DNA of 64,000 bases from UBA2834 sp963623365. Lineage in GTDB: Bacteria; Patescibacteriota; Saccharimonadia; Saccharimonadales; Saccharimonadaceae. Every line of letters begins with the position of its first letter. Positions within the stretch are counted from its first letter, which is position 1. The stretch spans positions 15,040 through 79,039 of the forward strand of contig CAVFJY010000004.1 in assembly GCA_963623365.1 (NCBI GenBank), in the 5' to 3' direction. Positions 18,054-27,055 of the stretch are shown here, in pieces. Position numbers and translations under genes: made by a program. The notes beneath the pieces are model-generated. The model searched no databases, was not told the origin of the DNA, and worked only from the letters and a program-made list of their open reading frames with translations.

Positions 18054-18770
18054 TTAACGGGGGCGACTGGCGGCGACTTTATGTGCGGCCTGTTCGATGC
18101 GATCGTTGAGCGGGGCGATTTTTGGTAGCTTGCCGCTTTGACGTTCAAGTGCTTTGAGGATGAGAAAATCGGCGACGCGAGGATTCTTAGGTAGAATTGG
18201 GCCGTGCAAATAGGTGCCGATGCAATTGCGATAGCGAGCGCCTTCGGTGAGGTCTTCCCCGTTGTTGCCGGCACCAGACAGAACAGTACCAAAAGCGTGA
18301 ATATCGTCGGCGCGATAAGTTAGACCGGAATGGTTCTCGTAGCCAACGACTTCACCAAATTCGGGTGTTTGGATAGTAATATTACCGATCAGGCGCGTGG
18401 GACCACCGATAGTTTTAATATCGAGGATGTGTGCGCCCTCAATGCGGTGTCCGTCGGAGGTCTCAAAATAATTACCAAAAAGTTGATAAAGACCGCAGAT
18501 CACTAGAGCGGGGACGCCTTGTTCGATATAACTTTTAAGTTGGGATGCGATAGCTTGTAGGTCGGCTTCGATTTTGCTCTGCCCCGAATCTTGGCCACCA
18601 CCGCCGAAAATAATATCAATGTTGTCAGGTACGGCGTCGCCCGGTTCGTGGTGAATGATATTGGCCTTGATGTTCCGCCATTCGCAGCGACGCTTTAGAG
18701 CAAGAACATTGCCGTGGTCACCATAAAGATTCATTTCTTTAGGGTAGAGATGTAGGATGTTGATGGTCAT
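18054..18770 (-). CDS. gatD: Lipid II isoglutaminyl synthase, glutaminase subunit
   Basis: The 238-residue class I glutamine amidotransferase has the nucleophile Cys in ALVICGLYQLFG (about residue 95) and the His in GTYLHGP (about 190). It releases ammonia from glutamine for MurT, which amidates the alpha-carboxyl of D-Glu in lipid II. Its ATG overlaps the TGA stop of murT (ATGA), so the subunits are made together. The overlap also shows that TGA is a real stop in this genome. Confidence 0.92.
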   Translation of the reverse strand: MTINILHLYPKEMNLYGDHGNVLALKRRCEWRNIKANIIHHEPGDAVPDNIDIIFGGGGQDSGQSKIEADLQAIASQLKSYIEQGVPALVICGLYQLFGNYFETSDGHRIEGAHILDIKTIGGPTRLIGNITIQTPEFGEVVGYENHSGLTYRADDIHAFGTVLSGAGNNGEDLTEGARYRNCIGTYLHGPILPKNPRVADFLILKALERQSGKLPKIAPLNDRIEQAAHKVAASRPR

Positions 18771-20002
18771 AAAATACTTCTCCCCGAGATTAATTTACGA
18801 ATTTCGAGCATAGCGGTATAGGTTGCGAAAATGCGTTTCGGGCCTTTGCTGCTGTTGATAAATTTTGGCACGGCAACGGCGAGTGCTTCTTCGATTTTAT
18901 CGACGGTGATGTTGTCATATTTAAGTCGCAGGGCCATGTCGGTTGCACGGCTACCGGAAACGATTTTGATATTTTTGAGTTGGCTAAAATCGACATTCCA
19001 GAGCCAAGATACGTCACGTCCGTCGGCAATATTATCATTGATGGCAATCATATAATCGTGCTGCTCGTCGGCAAAGGAAGCGAGGCTGAGTTGGAAGGCG
19101 GAAGGATTTTTGACGAGCAGAAGTTCAATCTCGACGCCATTAATTTGAAAGACTTCGCCGCGGCCGAAAGCGGATTCAATGTGGGCGAGCGTGTTGATGA
19201 ATTCTTGCGGCTGGGCGTCGGGCAGAATTTCGCAACAAAGCGCGAGCGCACCAGCGGCGTTGTAGGCATTATAAATACCTTTGAGTGTGAGGTTGGCGTC
19301 GTAGGCTTTGTCGGCGATGGCGTAGCTGGCATGATTGTTGTGTAATTTGGCGAGAATGACGCTGGCGGGCTGATTGGAAACTTTAGTGGCGGATTTTTCA
19401 ATGAGATTGTCGTCGGACGGAAATTGTTTGAGCATGGCGGGCGAGAGGCCAAAATAGACGGCATGCTGGGCATGCAATTTGCTCACGCGCGGGTCTTCGC
19501 GGTTTAGGATGACAGCTTTCTTAGCAGCCGTAGCGACTTGTTGGAGCAAGTCGGCGGTATGGTCGATTTCGCCAAAACGATCAAGTTGATCGCGTTGGAC
19601 ATTGAGCAGAAGCGCATAATTAATCGGTACGACTTCGCAGAATTTGACGGCATGTGCCTCGTCGAGCTCTAAAACCGCGATATCATAATCGAACTTGCCG
19701 CTAATTTTAATGCTTTTGAGGACAGCGGAAATGACGCCGCGAACAAAGTTGCTGCCAGATTTGTTGGTGAAAACTTTAAGACCCTGAGCTTGAAGTAGTT
19801 CGGTGACGATTTTGGTAGTAGTGGTTTTGCCATTTGTACCCGAAATTACTACGACGCCATAAGGCAATTTCGAGAGAATGTTGCGAACAAAATTGGGATT
19901 AGTGCGCTCAATTACTAAACCTGGTAGCGCGGAGCCGCCATTGCCACGTAGGCGAGTAAGTTTTTGGATAGTTTTGCCAAGCAGAATACTTATTTTTTCC
20001 AT
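18767..20002 (-). CDS. murT: Lipid II isoglutaminyl synthase, MurT subunit
   Basis: The 411-residue Mur-ligase-like protein has the ATP loop SGTNGKTTTTKI (about residues 54-65), NVQRDQLDRFGEIDHT in the central domain and the C-terminal MurT domain. It activates D-Glu in lipid II for amidation with ammonia from GatD. MurT proteins usually hold a four-Cys zinc ribbon inserted in the middle domain; the corresponding region here (about 200-245) has no Cys pairs. It overlaps the end of the ABC permease by 13 bases and the start of gatD by 4. Confidence 0.92.
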   Translation of the reverse strand: MEKISILLGKTIQKLTRLRGNGGSALPGLVIERTNPNFVRNILSKLPYGVVVISGTNGKTTTTKIVTELLQAQGLKVFTNKSGSNFVRGVISAVLKSIKISGKFDYDIAVLELDEAHAVKFCEVVPINYALLLNVQRDQLDRFGEIDHTADLLQQVATAAKKAVILNREDPRVSKLHAQHAVYFGLSPAMLKQFPSDDNLIEKSATKVSNQPASVILAKLHNNHASYAIADKAYDANLTLKGIYNAYNAAGALALCCEILPDAQPQEFINTLAHIESAFGRGEVFQINGVEIELLLVKNPSAFQLSLASFADEQHDYMIAINDNIADGRDVSWLWNVDFSQLKNIKIVSGSRATDMALRLKYDNITVDKIEEALAVAVPKFINSSKGPKRIFATYTAMLEIRKLISGRSIL

Positions 20003-21243
20003 GTTGTGCGGGGGCTCCTGAGTAAATTTTTAAGGCTAAATTTGGCGGTAAAATCGATGGCGTTACGCTGAAAAAGATATGTGGCGAGTTTGGTCGTGAG
20101 TGCACTAACAATTATAATATCGGCGAAAGCGAGCCAAAATTCCCATGTTGGTAAGCTGCCAAAAATGGCGCGCAGCATGGCGGCAATGGGTGCGCTGGGC
20201 GGGAAATAAGTGAGAATGTAGGTAATAGCCTGTGGTGTGCCAGCAAAGCTACCAATGAAGAAAATGGGTAGAATAACGAGAATAATGATGACGGATGAGA
20301 ATGAGTTGGCGTCTTTGGCGGTTGGGGAGACGGCGCCAATTGCAACACAGAAGGAGGTGAAGAGGAAGTAAGAAGCAATGAGAAAAAGTGCATATTTAAT
20401 GAGGCTGAGTACGTCGAAGCTGAGCGTGATGTCGAACGGGATGGCGTCGTATTTGAGACAGACTTGGTAAAGAATGATGACGGGGATAACAAGGATAGTG
20501 AGCTGAATGAGGCCAAGAATCATCAATGAAATAATCTTGCCAACGATGAGATTGGTTGGATTGATACTAGTGAGGACGAGTTCACTAATACGATTTTCTT
20601 TTTCTTCGGTCATGGCGGCGATGATGCGGTTACCGAGTACGACAATGAGCAAATAAAACATGACGAGTGCGAGAGCGGGTGCGAGGAGATTGCTGATAGT
20701 TTCGGTGGAGTCGACAACGTGGTCGTCGGTGTGGTCGTAGGTGGTTGTTTGGTAATTAATGCCACCGGTGATAATGGTATAGTCGATGGCGGAAACGTTA
20801 GTGAGTGCATTGCTAGAGAGAAGAGTGCGCAGAGGCGTAGAATAATCGTCGAGAATTGAGGCGTATTCGGGTTTAGTATAGATTTCGACGGTAGAGTTCT
20901 CGGCAAAATCGGCGGGAATGTAGTAAAAGACATCGATAGTTTGGGCTTTGATGTCGGCAATGCCGCTAGCTTTGTTATCGTAGATGACGAGGCTTTGCTC
21001 GTCACCGTTGGTGTTGATGAAAGTGGTATTCTGGAGATAACCGGATGCGTCATAAATGGCGAGCGACAATGTTGAGGTGTCAGTGCCGCTTTCGATGCTT
21101 TCGCCAGCTTGGTAGCCAGCCAGGCCGGCAATCCAAATATAGATAACTATCAGCGCGGGTACGAGAATTGCGGCGAGCCAAAAGCTCGGCTTTTTCAAAT
21201 TACGCAATACTTCAAAACGAATAACTTGCCAGATTTTATGCAT
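19990..21243 (-). CDS. ABC-2 type transporter permease (NatB-like)
   Basis: The 417-residue permease has one N-terminal helix (about 20-38), a large outside domain rich in Ser/Thr/Asp (about 40-195) and five C-terminal helices. This is the plan of NatB/ABC-2 export permeases; EEKENRISELVLTSINP is a typical coupling motif. The ATG at 21243 overlaps the ATPase stop, so translation is coupled. Exported substrate unknown (sodium, drug, lipid-linked or peptide). Sharing an operon with murT-gatD suggests a cell-envelope job. Confidence 0.85.
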   Translation of the reverse strand: MHKIWQVIRFEVLRNLKKPSFWLAAILVPALIVIYIWIAGLAGYQAGESIESGTDTSTLSLAIYDASGYLQNTTFINTNGDEQSLVIYDNKASGIADIKAQTIDVFYYIPADFAENSTVEIYTKPEYASILDDYSTPLRTLLSSNALTNVSAIDYTIITGGINYQTTTYDHTDDHVVDSTETISNLLAPALALVMFYLLIVVLGNRIIAAMTEEKENRISELVLTSINPTNLIVGKIISLMILGLIQLTILVIPVIILYQVCLKYDAIPFDITLSFDVLSLIKYALFLIASYFLFTSFCVAIGAVSPTAKDANSFSSVIIILVILPIFFIGSFAGTPQAITYILTYFPPSAPIAAMLRAIFGSLPTWEFWLAFADIIIVSALTTKLATYLFQRNAIDFTAKFSLKNLLRSPRTTWKK

Positions 21244-21979
21244 AGTTAGCCTCTTTCTCGTCGTAAACTTCAACGAAAATTTCATCGAGCGATTGGTTGC
21301 GGAATTTTTTGCGAACTTCGCCGACGCTGCCGTAGGCTTTGGCTACGCCGTCTTTGAGTAATAGGATACGATTGCAGAGCTGCTGAACTTCGTCCATGTA
21401 ATGTGTGATAAGAATAATCGTGCTGCCCTTTTGATGAAGCTCGTCGATGATATCTAATAATAGACGGCGGTTGACTGGGTCGAAGCCTTTGGTTGGTTCA
21501 TCGAGAATAAGCAGTTCAGGGTCATTCATGATAGTGATGCCGAGTTGAACTTTTTGCTGCATACCTTGCGAGAGTTTGCTGATTTTGGTTTTGGCATGGT
21601 CGGCGAGACCGACGCGTTCGAGGTAGTTTAGAATCCAGGCTTTAGGATTTTTGAGGCCTTTAAGACGGCCAAAATAAAGCATTGTATCGAGCACGCTTTC
21701 TTTTTTGTAGAGGCCGCGTTCTTCGGGGAGGTAGCCGATACGAATATTGTCGCCCGGCGTAAATGCTTTGCCGTTGATGAGTAATTTGCCGGCGCTAGGC
21801 TGGTAGAGGCCGAGCAGCGCGCGAATAGTGGTGGTCTTGCCGCAGCCATTGCTACCAAGCAAGCCAAAAGTCTCGCCCCGCTTAATTTCGAAAGACAGAT
21901 CTTTGATTACAGTCCTGTCGGCGAAAAGCATTTTAAAATGTTTAACTTCAACAATATTTGTCGCAGTTTTGGTAGTCAT
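21236..21979 (-). CDS. ABC transporter ATP-binding protein (NatA-like)
   Basis: The 247-residue ATPase shows Walker A GSNGCGKTTT (about residues 39-48), the signature LSQGMQQKVQ (about 139), Walker B LLILDEP with TKGFDPVN after it, and the switch His in ILITHY. It powers the permease encoded next. It is the first gene of the four-gene minus-strand operon natA-natB-murT-gatD. Confidence 0.92.
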   Translation of the reverse strand: MTTKTATNIVEVKHFKMLFADRTVIKDLSFEIKRGETFGLLGSNGCGKTTTIRALLGLYQPSAGKLLINGKAFTPGDNIRIGYLPEERGLYKKESVLDTMLYFGRLKGLKNPKAWILNYLERVGLADHAKTKISKLSQGMQQKVQLGITIMNDPELLILDEPTKGFDPVNRRLLLDIIDELHQKGSTIILITHYMDEVQQLCNRILLLKDGVAKAYGSVGEVRKKFRNQSLDEIFVEVYDEKEANYA

Positions 21980-22080
21980 ACTGGAAATATTTTAGCATTT
22001 TCGGGATAGCTTGTAGAGAGCTTGCTTGAAAGATTGTACTTATGCTTTTCTATAGTCACAAAAGCGACTATGCTGACACC

Positions 22081-23670
22081 ATGAAGAGGATAATTAGCTT
22101 TAGTGTGAGTATATTAATTTGGCTAATGTGCGCTGGGTCTTGCACAGCGGAATTAGTGCCGATTGAGGGGAGTACGAATCAGATGGATAATGGTTCGGGT
22201 GAGGGCGGGTCGTCAATTTGTGCGGATATTGAATTTTTGTTTGCGCGTGGCTCGGGCGCGGAATTGAACCAGAGTGATATGTGGCTAAAATTTAAGTCGG
22301 AAATGGGCTGACTAGGGCAACGCCTGGGCTATTCTTATCGCGTGACAGATTTGGAATATCCGGCAGTATCGGTGACGGATCCGTTCGTGAATGCAATTGG
22401 CGCCTATGTGTCGGCGGGCAAGTATTATGAATTTGGGCGAAGTGTGCGGGCGGGCGTAACGGCTCTGCGAGAATACTATAACTATCTTGCGCCGCAATGC
22501 CCCAACACGCGTTGGGTAATAACGGGTTATTCGCAGGGGGCAATGGTGGCGGCGCAGGGCGTGACAAGTTTTTTGGCAGAAAAAGTGACGTACGTGGCGC
22601 TATTTGCCGACCCGCAATTGAATTTGCCGGAGGGGGTGGGACTCTTTCCGGACGCTTGTAAGGGCAGGAATTTGGCAAGTTATCGAGTGTATGTGCCGGA
22701 ATGTCGAACGCATAAAGGTAGTTTGGGTGCGCGTAATCCGTATCAATATGGCGAGCTGGCGGGTAAATATGGCTTATGGTGTGGACGCGATGATTATATC
22801 TGTGGTAGTACGAATATACCGTGGTCGGTGTCGGGACATACGAGGTATGTAAGTAGGATGACGCAGCTGACGGGGATTTTGAAAAAGCGCTTGGCGCGCA
22901 GTGTGGCGACGGGCAAAGCTAAAGTAGATGCTATGCTAGCGACAAGTACGACAGAGCCACGCGATGTGGTCGCGTTATTGCCGCTGGACGAATATCGGGC
23001 GCGAGTGGGCGAGATTATTAGCTTCGATGGCGCCAGTAGTTTTAGTTACAATACGGCGATTATGAAATATGAATGGAGTTTTGATGGCGAGGGATATTGG
23101 AGCTCGGGGCGAAACGATACGATTGAGCGCAGCTTTGCTGCGACGGGACAGCATAGGGTTAAATTGCGCGTGACGGATGCATTAGGCGAGAGTGGCGAGA
23201 CACAGGCGACCATTATAATAACTGCAGATGAGGCAATCGTGAATATGTTGCCGGCGCCTACGGGTGTGATAGCACGAAGAAATGATGACGAAGTGGTGCT
23301 GAATTGGACGAATGTATCGAATATACCGGCGACGGCGCAATATTTGGTTTTACGGCTGAATGGCTTTGATTTGGGTTATGTGGAGCTTGAGCAAGGAGAA
23401 TTACGAATTTCGGATCTCGATTTTAGCAACGAGTTAGTGTTGTCGGTAGCGTGGGCGACGGCAAATATGGAGATTGGCGAGTTTAGTGAGCTGGAAATTT
23501 TGGATGACAGTGGTGCAGACGGCGGTAGTGAGAGTGGCGCTGATGGTGGCGCTGCCGATGCGAGTGGTGAGAACTCGCCAGATACCGACATAACGCTTGC
23601 GCTCGGCGCATTGCCCTGTCTGCTGGGCGGAATTTGCGTAATGGCAATGCGGCAGAAATGGCGGACATAA
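22081..23670 (+). pseudogene. Cutinase-like secreted hydrolase with PKD/Fn3-like domains, interrupted by in-frame TGA
   Basis: From the ATG at 22081 the frame gives a signal peptide and then CADIEFLFARGSG, the N-terminal cutinase motif. Codon 77 (22309-22311) is TGA, yet the same frame continues without any shift through VITGYSQGAM (nucleophile Ser of alpha/beta hydrolases). A linker follows, then a PKD-like domain (FDGASSFSY ... YEWSFDGEG), an Fn3-like domain (PAPTGVIARR ... VLNWTNVS), a Ser/Gly/Asp linker, and a final hydrophobic helix with basic end. Without the TGA the product would have 529 residues and be surface-anchored. It may hydrolyse esters of host or glycolipid material. TGA readthrough, recent decay or sequence error are all possible. 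Confidence 0.75.
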
Positions 23671-23712
23671 AAAATCTGCCGCGGATGACGACAGATTTTT
23701 GGGCGAGGGTCG

Positions 23713-23976
23713 CTAGGCCTCGAACAGAGTCCAGGCCAGGGATTTGCTGTCGAATTCGAGTGTACACTCGCGACGGCCAATCATGCATTCGAAAATGTGT
23801 TTGGCGGTGTCGCCCACAAATTTGATGCGCTCAGAGAGAGTCTCGGTAATTTCTACCTCGGCTTCTCCGCCCTTGCGGAAGTATAGAGGTTGACATGGAA
23901 TGCGACTGTAATTAAACAGTGCCATGACTTCTACTTTCTCGCCTTTTTGAGCTGGATTGTTAATAATATTTTTCAT
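23713..23976 (-). CDS. Small conserved-looking protein, unknown function
   Basis: The 87-residue protein has no signal or membrane segment and contains two Cys. The ATG has AAGGAG 8 bases upstream, and a strong promoter lies far upstream (24359-24387), giving a leader of about 375 bases with its own structures. Such a long leader for so small a gene suggests post-transcriptional control. I do not recognise the family. Confidence 0.7.
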   Translation of the reverse strand: MKNIINNPAQKGEKVEVMALFNYSRIPCQPLYFRKGGEAEVEITETLSERIKFVGDTAKHIFECMIGRRECTLEFDSKSLAWTLFEA

Positions 23977-24358
23977 AAATTACTCCTTGAATTTGTTTAA
24001 ATTGGTTGGAGTCATTTATGTGAGCCATGAATTTCGGCTCGGTGCCACCCATACAATGACAAATATGGATGACGGCGTATACTCCGACAATCAGTGACCG
24101 AAGTGTGATGTCGTACTTATATTATAAGTGGGCGCAAATGCTTATGGTAGTCTTGAAATGCAGGATTTTTTCAGTGAAATAATGTGGATAAGCCGAGCTA
24201 GACTGTGGACGGATGCGTGTAAAAATGCGTAGAAATTGTGGCTAAACAACGGAAAAGCATCGCTTGGTAGCGATGCTTCTGCGTTTAGCTAGTTGATTTA
24301 ACGGAGTTGCATCGCTTGGTAGCCATACAGCTGCGCTCTCAACCAACTGATTAATTAG
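23977..24358 (-). promoter_or_regulatory. Long structured leader (possible ncRNA or attenuator) upstream of the small gene
   Basis: Starting just after the promoter, the minus-strand RNA contains two imperfect 52-base repeats that share GCTACCAAGCGATGC (rc at 24309-24323 and 24257-24271). The second repeat forms a hairpin AGCATCGC/GCGATGCT followed by U residues (24253-24277), possibly a terminator. Further along, GGGTGGCACCG (rc of 24040-24050) resembles the conserved T-box bulge sequence, close to a GAGCC/GGCTC stem. An attenuated leader or a separate RNA of about 100 bases fits; no known class is proven. Confidence 0.4.
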
Positions 24359-24387
24359 ATTGTAGCATACTTTTGCCAAAAAGTCAA
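24359..24387 (-). promoter_or_regulatory. Strong promoter (shared-spacer family)
   Basis: TTGACT, 17-base spacer, TACAAT with an extended -10 TG. The spacer closely matches those of the promoters at 31175-31203 and 58237-58265. Confidence 0.8.
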
Positions 24388-24477
24388 TAGTATTTTACAA
24401 TTTTGGGCTATTTTATGGCAAATTCGGACTATTTTTGTATTCTTTTCCGACTTTTTCTTGTTATTTGGAGCATTTTT

Positions 24478-25125
24478 CTACCATTTTATGGCGGATTCGC
24501 CCCATTCTGCTAATTTGGTATTACATTTGCTAAAGGGTTTGGAGCCAAAGAAGCCGTGATAGGCGGAAAGCGGCGATGGGTGAGCGGACTCAATAATATA
24601 ATGCTTGGATTGATCGATGAGAGTCCGTTTATTGCGCGCGTCTCTGCCCCACAAAATGAAAACAAGATGCGGACGATTGGCATTAAGATATTCGACAATG
24701 TGCTGCGTGAAAATTTCCCAACCTTTGCCGCGGTGACTACCGGCGAGATGTGCTTCGACAGTGAGTGTGTTATTGAGCAATAGTACGCCTTGGCGCGCCC
24801 AGCGAGTAAGGTCGCCATTTGGAGGAATTTCGGCACCAACATCGGCGTGAGCTTCTTTAAAGATATTTTGGAGCGATGGCGGAATGGCAACGCCAGCGTG
24901 GACGGAAAAAGCAAGGCCGTTGGCCTGATGTGGGCCATGATATGGGTCTTGACCAAGAATCACAACTTTGACACCGTTAAGATCGGCAGTAAATGCTGAG
25001 AAGACTTGCTGCTTGGGCGGATAAATAGTTTTGGCGGCATAGGCGTTAGTTAAAAATTGTGAGAGCTCCTTAAAGTAGGGCTGGTTGAATTCATATTGAA
25101 GAATTGGCCGCCAAGACGGATGCAT
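24478..25125 (-). CDS. ung: Uracil-DNA glycosylase
   Basis: The 215-residue family 1 enzyme shows the water-activating Asp in GQDPYHGPHQANGLAFSV (about residue 57) and the His loop HPSPLSA (about 180). It cuts uracil out of DNA to start base-excision repair. It directly follows tmk and tdk (no gap), linking uracil removal with dTMP supply. Confidence 0.96.
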   Translation of the reverse strand: MHPSWRPILQYEFNQPYFKELSQFLTNAYAAKTIYPPKQQVFSAFTADLNGVKVVILGQDPYHGPHQANGLAFSVHAGVAIPPSLQNIFKEAHADVGAEIPPNGDLTRWARQGVLLLNNTLTVEAHLAGSHRGKGWEIFTQHIVEYLNANRPHLVFILWGRDARNKRTLIDQSKHYIIESAHPSPLSAYHGFFGSKPFSKCNTKLAEWGESAIKW

Positions 25126-25755
25126 TTAAACTCCAAAAAGTTGACGCAACTGCGTGTGAATTTCATCGATACTAGGACTCGCGTCAATCAAAGGAATATT
25201 GAAATCTCGTGCAATGTGCGTGTAGGCGGCATTAACTTTTTGCTGAAAAGCGCTAGGCTTGGACTCGAAAGTGTCGGCTTCGGATTGTTTGCTGGATTGC
25301 GACTCTACGTCACGCTGAGCTTGGCGAGCAAGACGTTCAGCTTCGGGCAAAACCAGAATCGCAGACTTATCGGGCTGGACATAATGATTGGGCATAGCAT
25401 CTTTAGTGATGCGAATAATTTTGCCGCGCGAGATGCCTTGCCCATAGCCCTGATAAGCCAGTGTCGACCACCAGTTGCGCGCCGAGATGACATAGCCGCC
25501 GCGGCTTAAAACTGGTTCAGCGAGTTTGCGCCAAAGTTCTTGGCGGGCAGCCGTAAAGAGCAAAACGTGCGTCATTGGCTCAAGATTGTAGTTTTTATCT
25601 TTAATGATTTGACGCAATGCATGCGTCGAAGCGAGCTCGCCGTCAGGTTCGTGCATTGTGACAACTTCCTTGCCCTGCTGGCGCAAATAGTCTGCGAATA
25701 GTTCAACTTGGGTGGATTTGCCAGTAGCGTCTTGACCTTCAATTACAAAATACAT
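25126..25755 (-). CDS. tmk: Thymidylate kinase
   Basis: The 209-residue P-loop kinase has EGQDATGKST (residues 6-15), the HEPDG dTMP-site motif and a LID-like SRGKIIR segment. It phosphorylates dTMP to dTDP. Its ATG overlaps the end of tdk by one base, so salvage of thymidine by Tdk feeds straight into this step. The long Gln/Ser/Lys-rich insertion (about 145-170) is unusual. Confidence 0.9.
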   Translation of the reverse strand: MYFVIEGQDATGKSTQVELFADYLRQQGKEVVTMHEPDGELASTHALRQIIKDKNYNLEPMTHVLLFTAARQELWRKLAEPVLSRGGYVISARNWWSTLAYQGYGQGISRGKIIRITKDAMPNHYVQPDKSAILVLPEAERLARQAQRDVESQSSKQSEADTFESKPSAFQQKVNAAYTHIARDFNIPLIDASPSIDEIHTQLRQLFGV

Positions 25756-26339
25756 TAACTCAGCTCCTTATATTTAAAATAACAATGTGCGCAAAGAGCG
25801 CGGTAGGTGATTTGACTGGTGCCGTCAATTAAGACGTCGGGGCCATCGGTAACCATTTTGTCATCAAGCCAGCGCGTGTTAAGTGTGGCCTTGCGACCAC
25901 AATCGCAAATGGTCTTGAGCTCTTCGATTTTATGGGCAATTTGGAGGAGTCGCGTGGCGCCTTCGAAACCGCCGTCGGTCATGCGAAAATTCAAGCGTAG
26001 ACCGTAGCACATTACGGGAATGTTGAGTTTAACAACGACTTGAAAGAGCTGGTCGGCTTGCTTGGGGGTTAAGAATTGCGCTTCGTCGACCAAGACGCAG
26101 GCGACGCCGAAATATTCCTGGCAGATTTTAGTAAAAAGATTGGTGCGCCGCGTAAAACAAAAATTTGTGTCGCGCTCGGGACCGATGCGGGTGAGCAATT
26201 TGGTGCCGTTCTTGGTATCGGTTGCGGGCTTAATCACGCAGACGGTCTGGCCGCGCTCTTCATAATTGAATGCCACCTGTAATAGCTGCATAGTTTTACC
26301 GCAGCCCATGGCGCCGTAGCGAAAATATAATTGTGCCAC
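25755..26339 (-). CDS. tdk: Thymidine kinase
   Basis: The 194-residue type II thymidine kinase has P-loop GAMGCGKT (about 9-16), VDEAQFL (about 85) and a C-terminal substrate loop. Of the usual four zinc Cys, the CAHC pair near the C-terminus is kept, but the first pair reads CDCG with changed spacing. It makes dTMP from thymidine, suggesting reliance on scavenged nucleosides, as expected in a host-dependent reduced genome. First gene of tdk-tmk-ung. Confidence 0.95.
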   Translation of the reverse strand: MAQLYFRYGAMGCGKTMQLLQVAFNYEERGQTVCVIKPATDTKNGTKLLTRIGPERDTNFCFTRRTNLFTKICQEYFGVACVLVDEAQFLTPKQADQLFQVVVKLNIPVMCYGLRLNFRMTDGGFEGATRLLQIAHKIEELKTICDCGRKATLNTRWLDDKMVTDGPDVLIDGTSQITYRALCAHCYFKYKELS

Positions 26340-26432
26340 GAAATCCTCCTCTTGTTTGTTAGTGTAGCACTTTTGCGGAGGGGCTGGCTAGAAGGCCGTG
26401 AGCACGAAAATGAAATATGTTATGATAAAAAT

Positions 26433-27020
26433 ATGATTACGCTTTTTGGGGCTACGGGGAGTGGTAAAAGTGTGCAAGGTGAGTTGCTGGCGAAAAAATA
26501 TGGCTGGCAATGGATTTCTTCGCGCGAGATTTTGATGAGCGCAATGGACCGTGATCTGAAATACGCACTGGAGCATGGCATGTTTGCGGACGATAAGAAA
26601 ACGACTGCGCTGATGCAGAAGGTGTTCGATAAAGCGCATCAATCGAGAAGAAATGTGATTTTGGACGGTTTTCCGTCGAGTTATCGCGAAGTAACATGGA
26701 TGATTGACCACGGTGAGATTCAGAATTTAACGGGCGCGATTGTGCTGCGAGTGCCACGAGGTGAACTGTGGCGGCGTTTAGTGCGGCGTAAGCGAATTGA
26801 CGATACGCGGGCAGCGATTGAGCGGCGTTGGGACTTCTATGACCAACAAATTACGGGCATGATTCATACATTAATGCAGCAAGATGTTTTGGTGCGTGAA
26901 GTGGATGGCAGCAATGAGCCGGCGGATGTACTAGAGCGAATCGATGAAGTGCTGGCAGATTGGGGTCTGGTCAAAGAAAAACAATTCGAGAATGTGGCGA
27001 TTAGGCCGCAGAGGATTTAA
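26433..27020 (+). CDS. Adenylate-kinase-like nucleoside monophosphate kinase
   Basis: The 195-residue protein has P-loop FGATGSGKS (about 4-12), DGFPSSYREV (about 67-76, the NMP-binding signature of adenylate kinases, usually DGFPR) and an Arg-rich LID region (RRLVRRKRIDDT) without the Cys4 zinc site. It should interconvert ATP/AMP/ADP or a related pair; the replaced Arg leaves specificity uncertain. I chose the ATG at 26433 because the P-loop follows at once and a TATGATAAAAAT -10-like box lies just upstream; the longer frame upstream overlaps tdk antisense. Confidence 0.8.
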   Translation: MITLFGATGSGKSVQGELLAKKYGWQWISSREILMSAMDRDLKYALEHGMFADDKKTTALMQKVFDKAHQSRRNVILDGFPSSYREVTWMIDHGEIQNLTGAIVLRVPRGELWRRLVRRKRIDDTRAAIERRWDFYDQQITGMIHTLMQQDVLVREVDGSNEPADVLERIDEVLADWGLVKEKQFENVAIRPQRI

Positions 27021-27055
27021 TTGTTTTTGTGCCGTTTTGTTGCATCGCGCAAAAT

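Noticed and set aside
10559..22311. TGA read as glycine or tryptophan throughout (alternative code)
   Set aside because: Many genes end cleanly in TGA (murT, rlmH, the two genes at 51-52 kb), including overlaps where the next gene starts in the same bases. The two internal TGA codons are exceptions, not a code change.
24253..24358. Degenerate tRNA gene (CAGTTGGTTGAGAGC resembles a D-arm)
   Set aside because: No acceptor stem, anticodon stem or T-arm can be built around it; a structured leader fits better.
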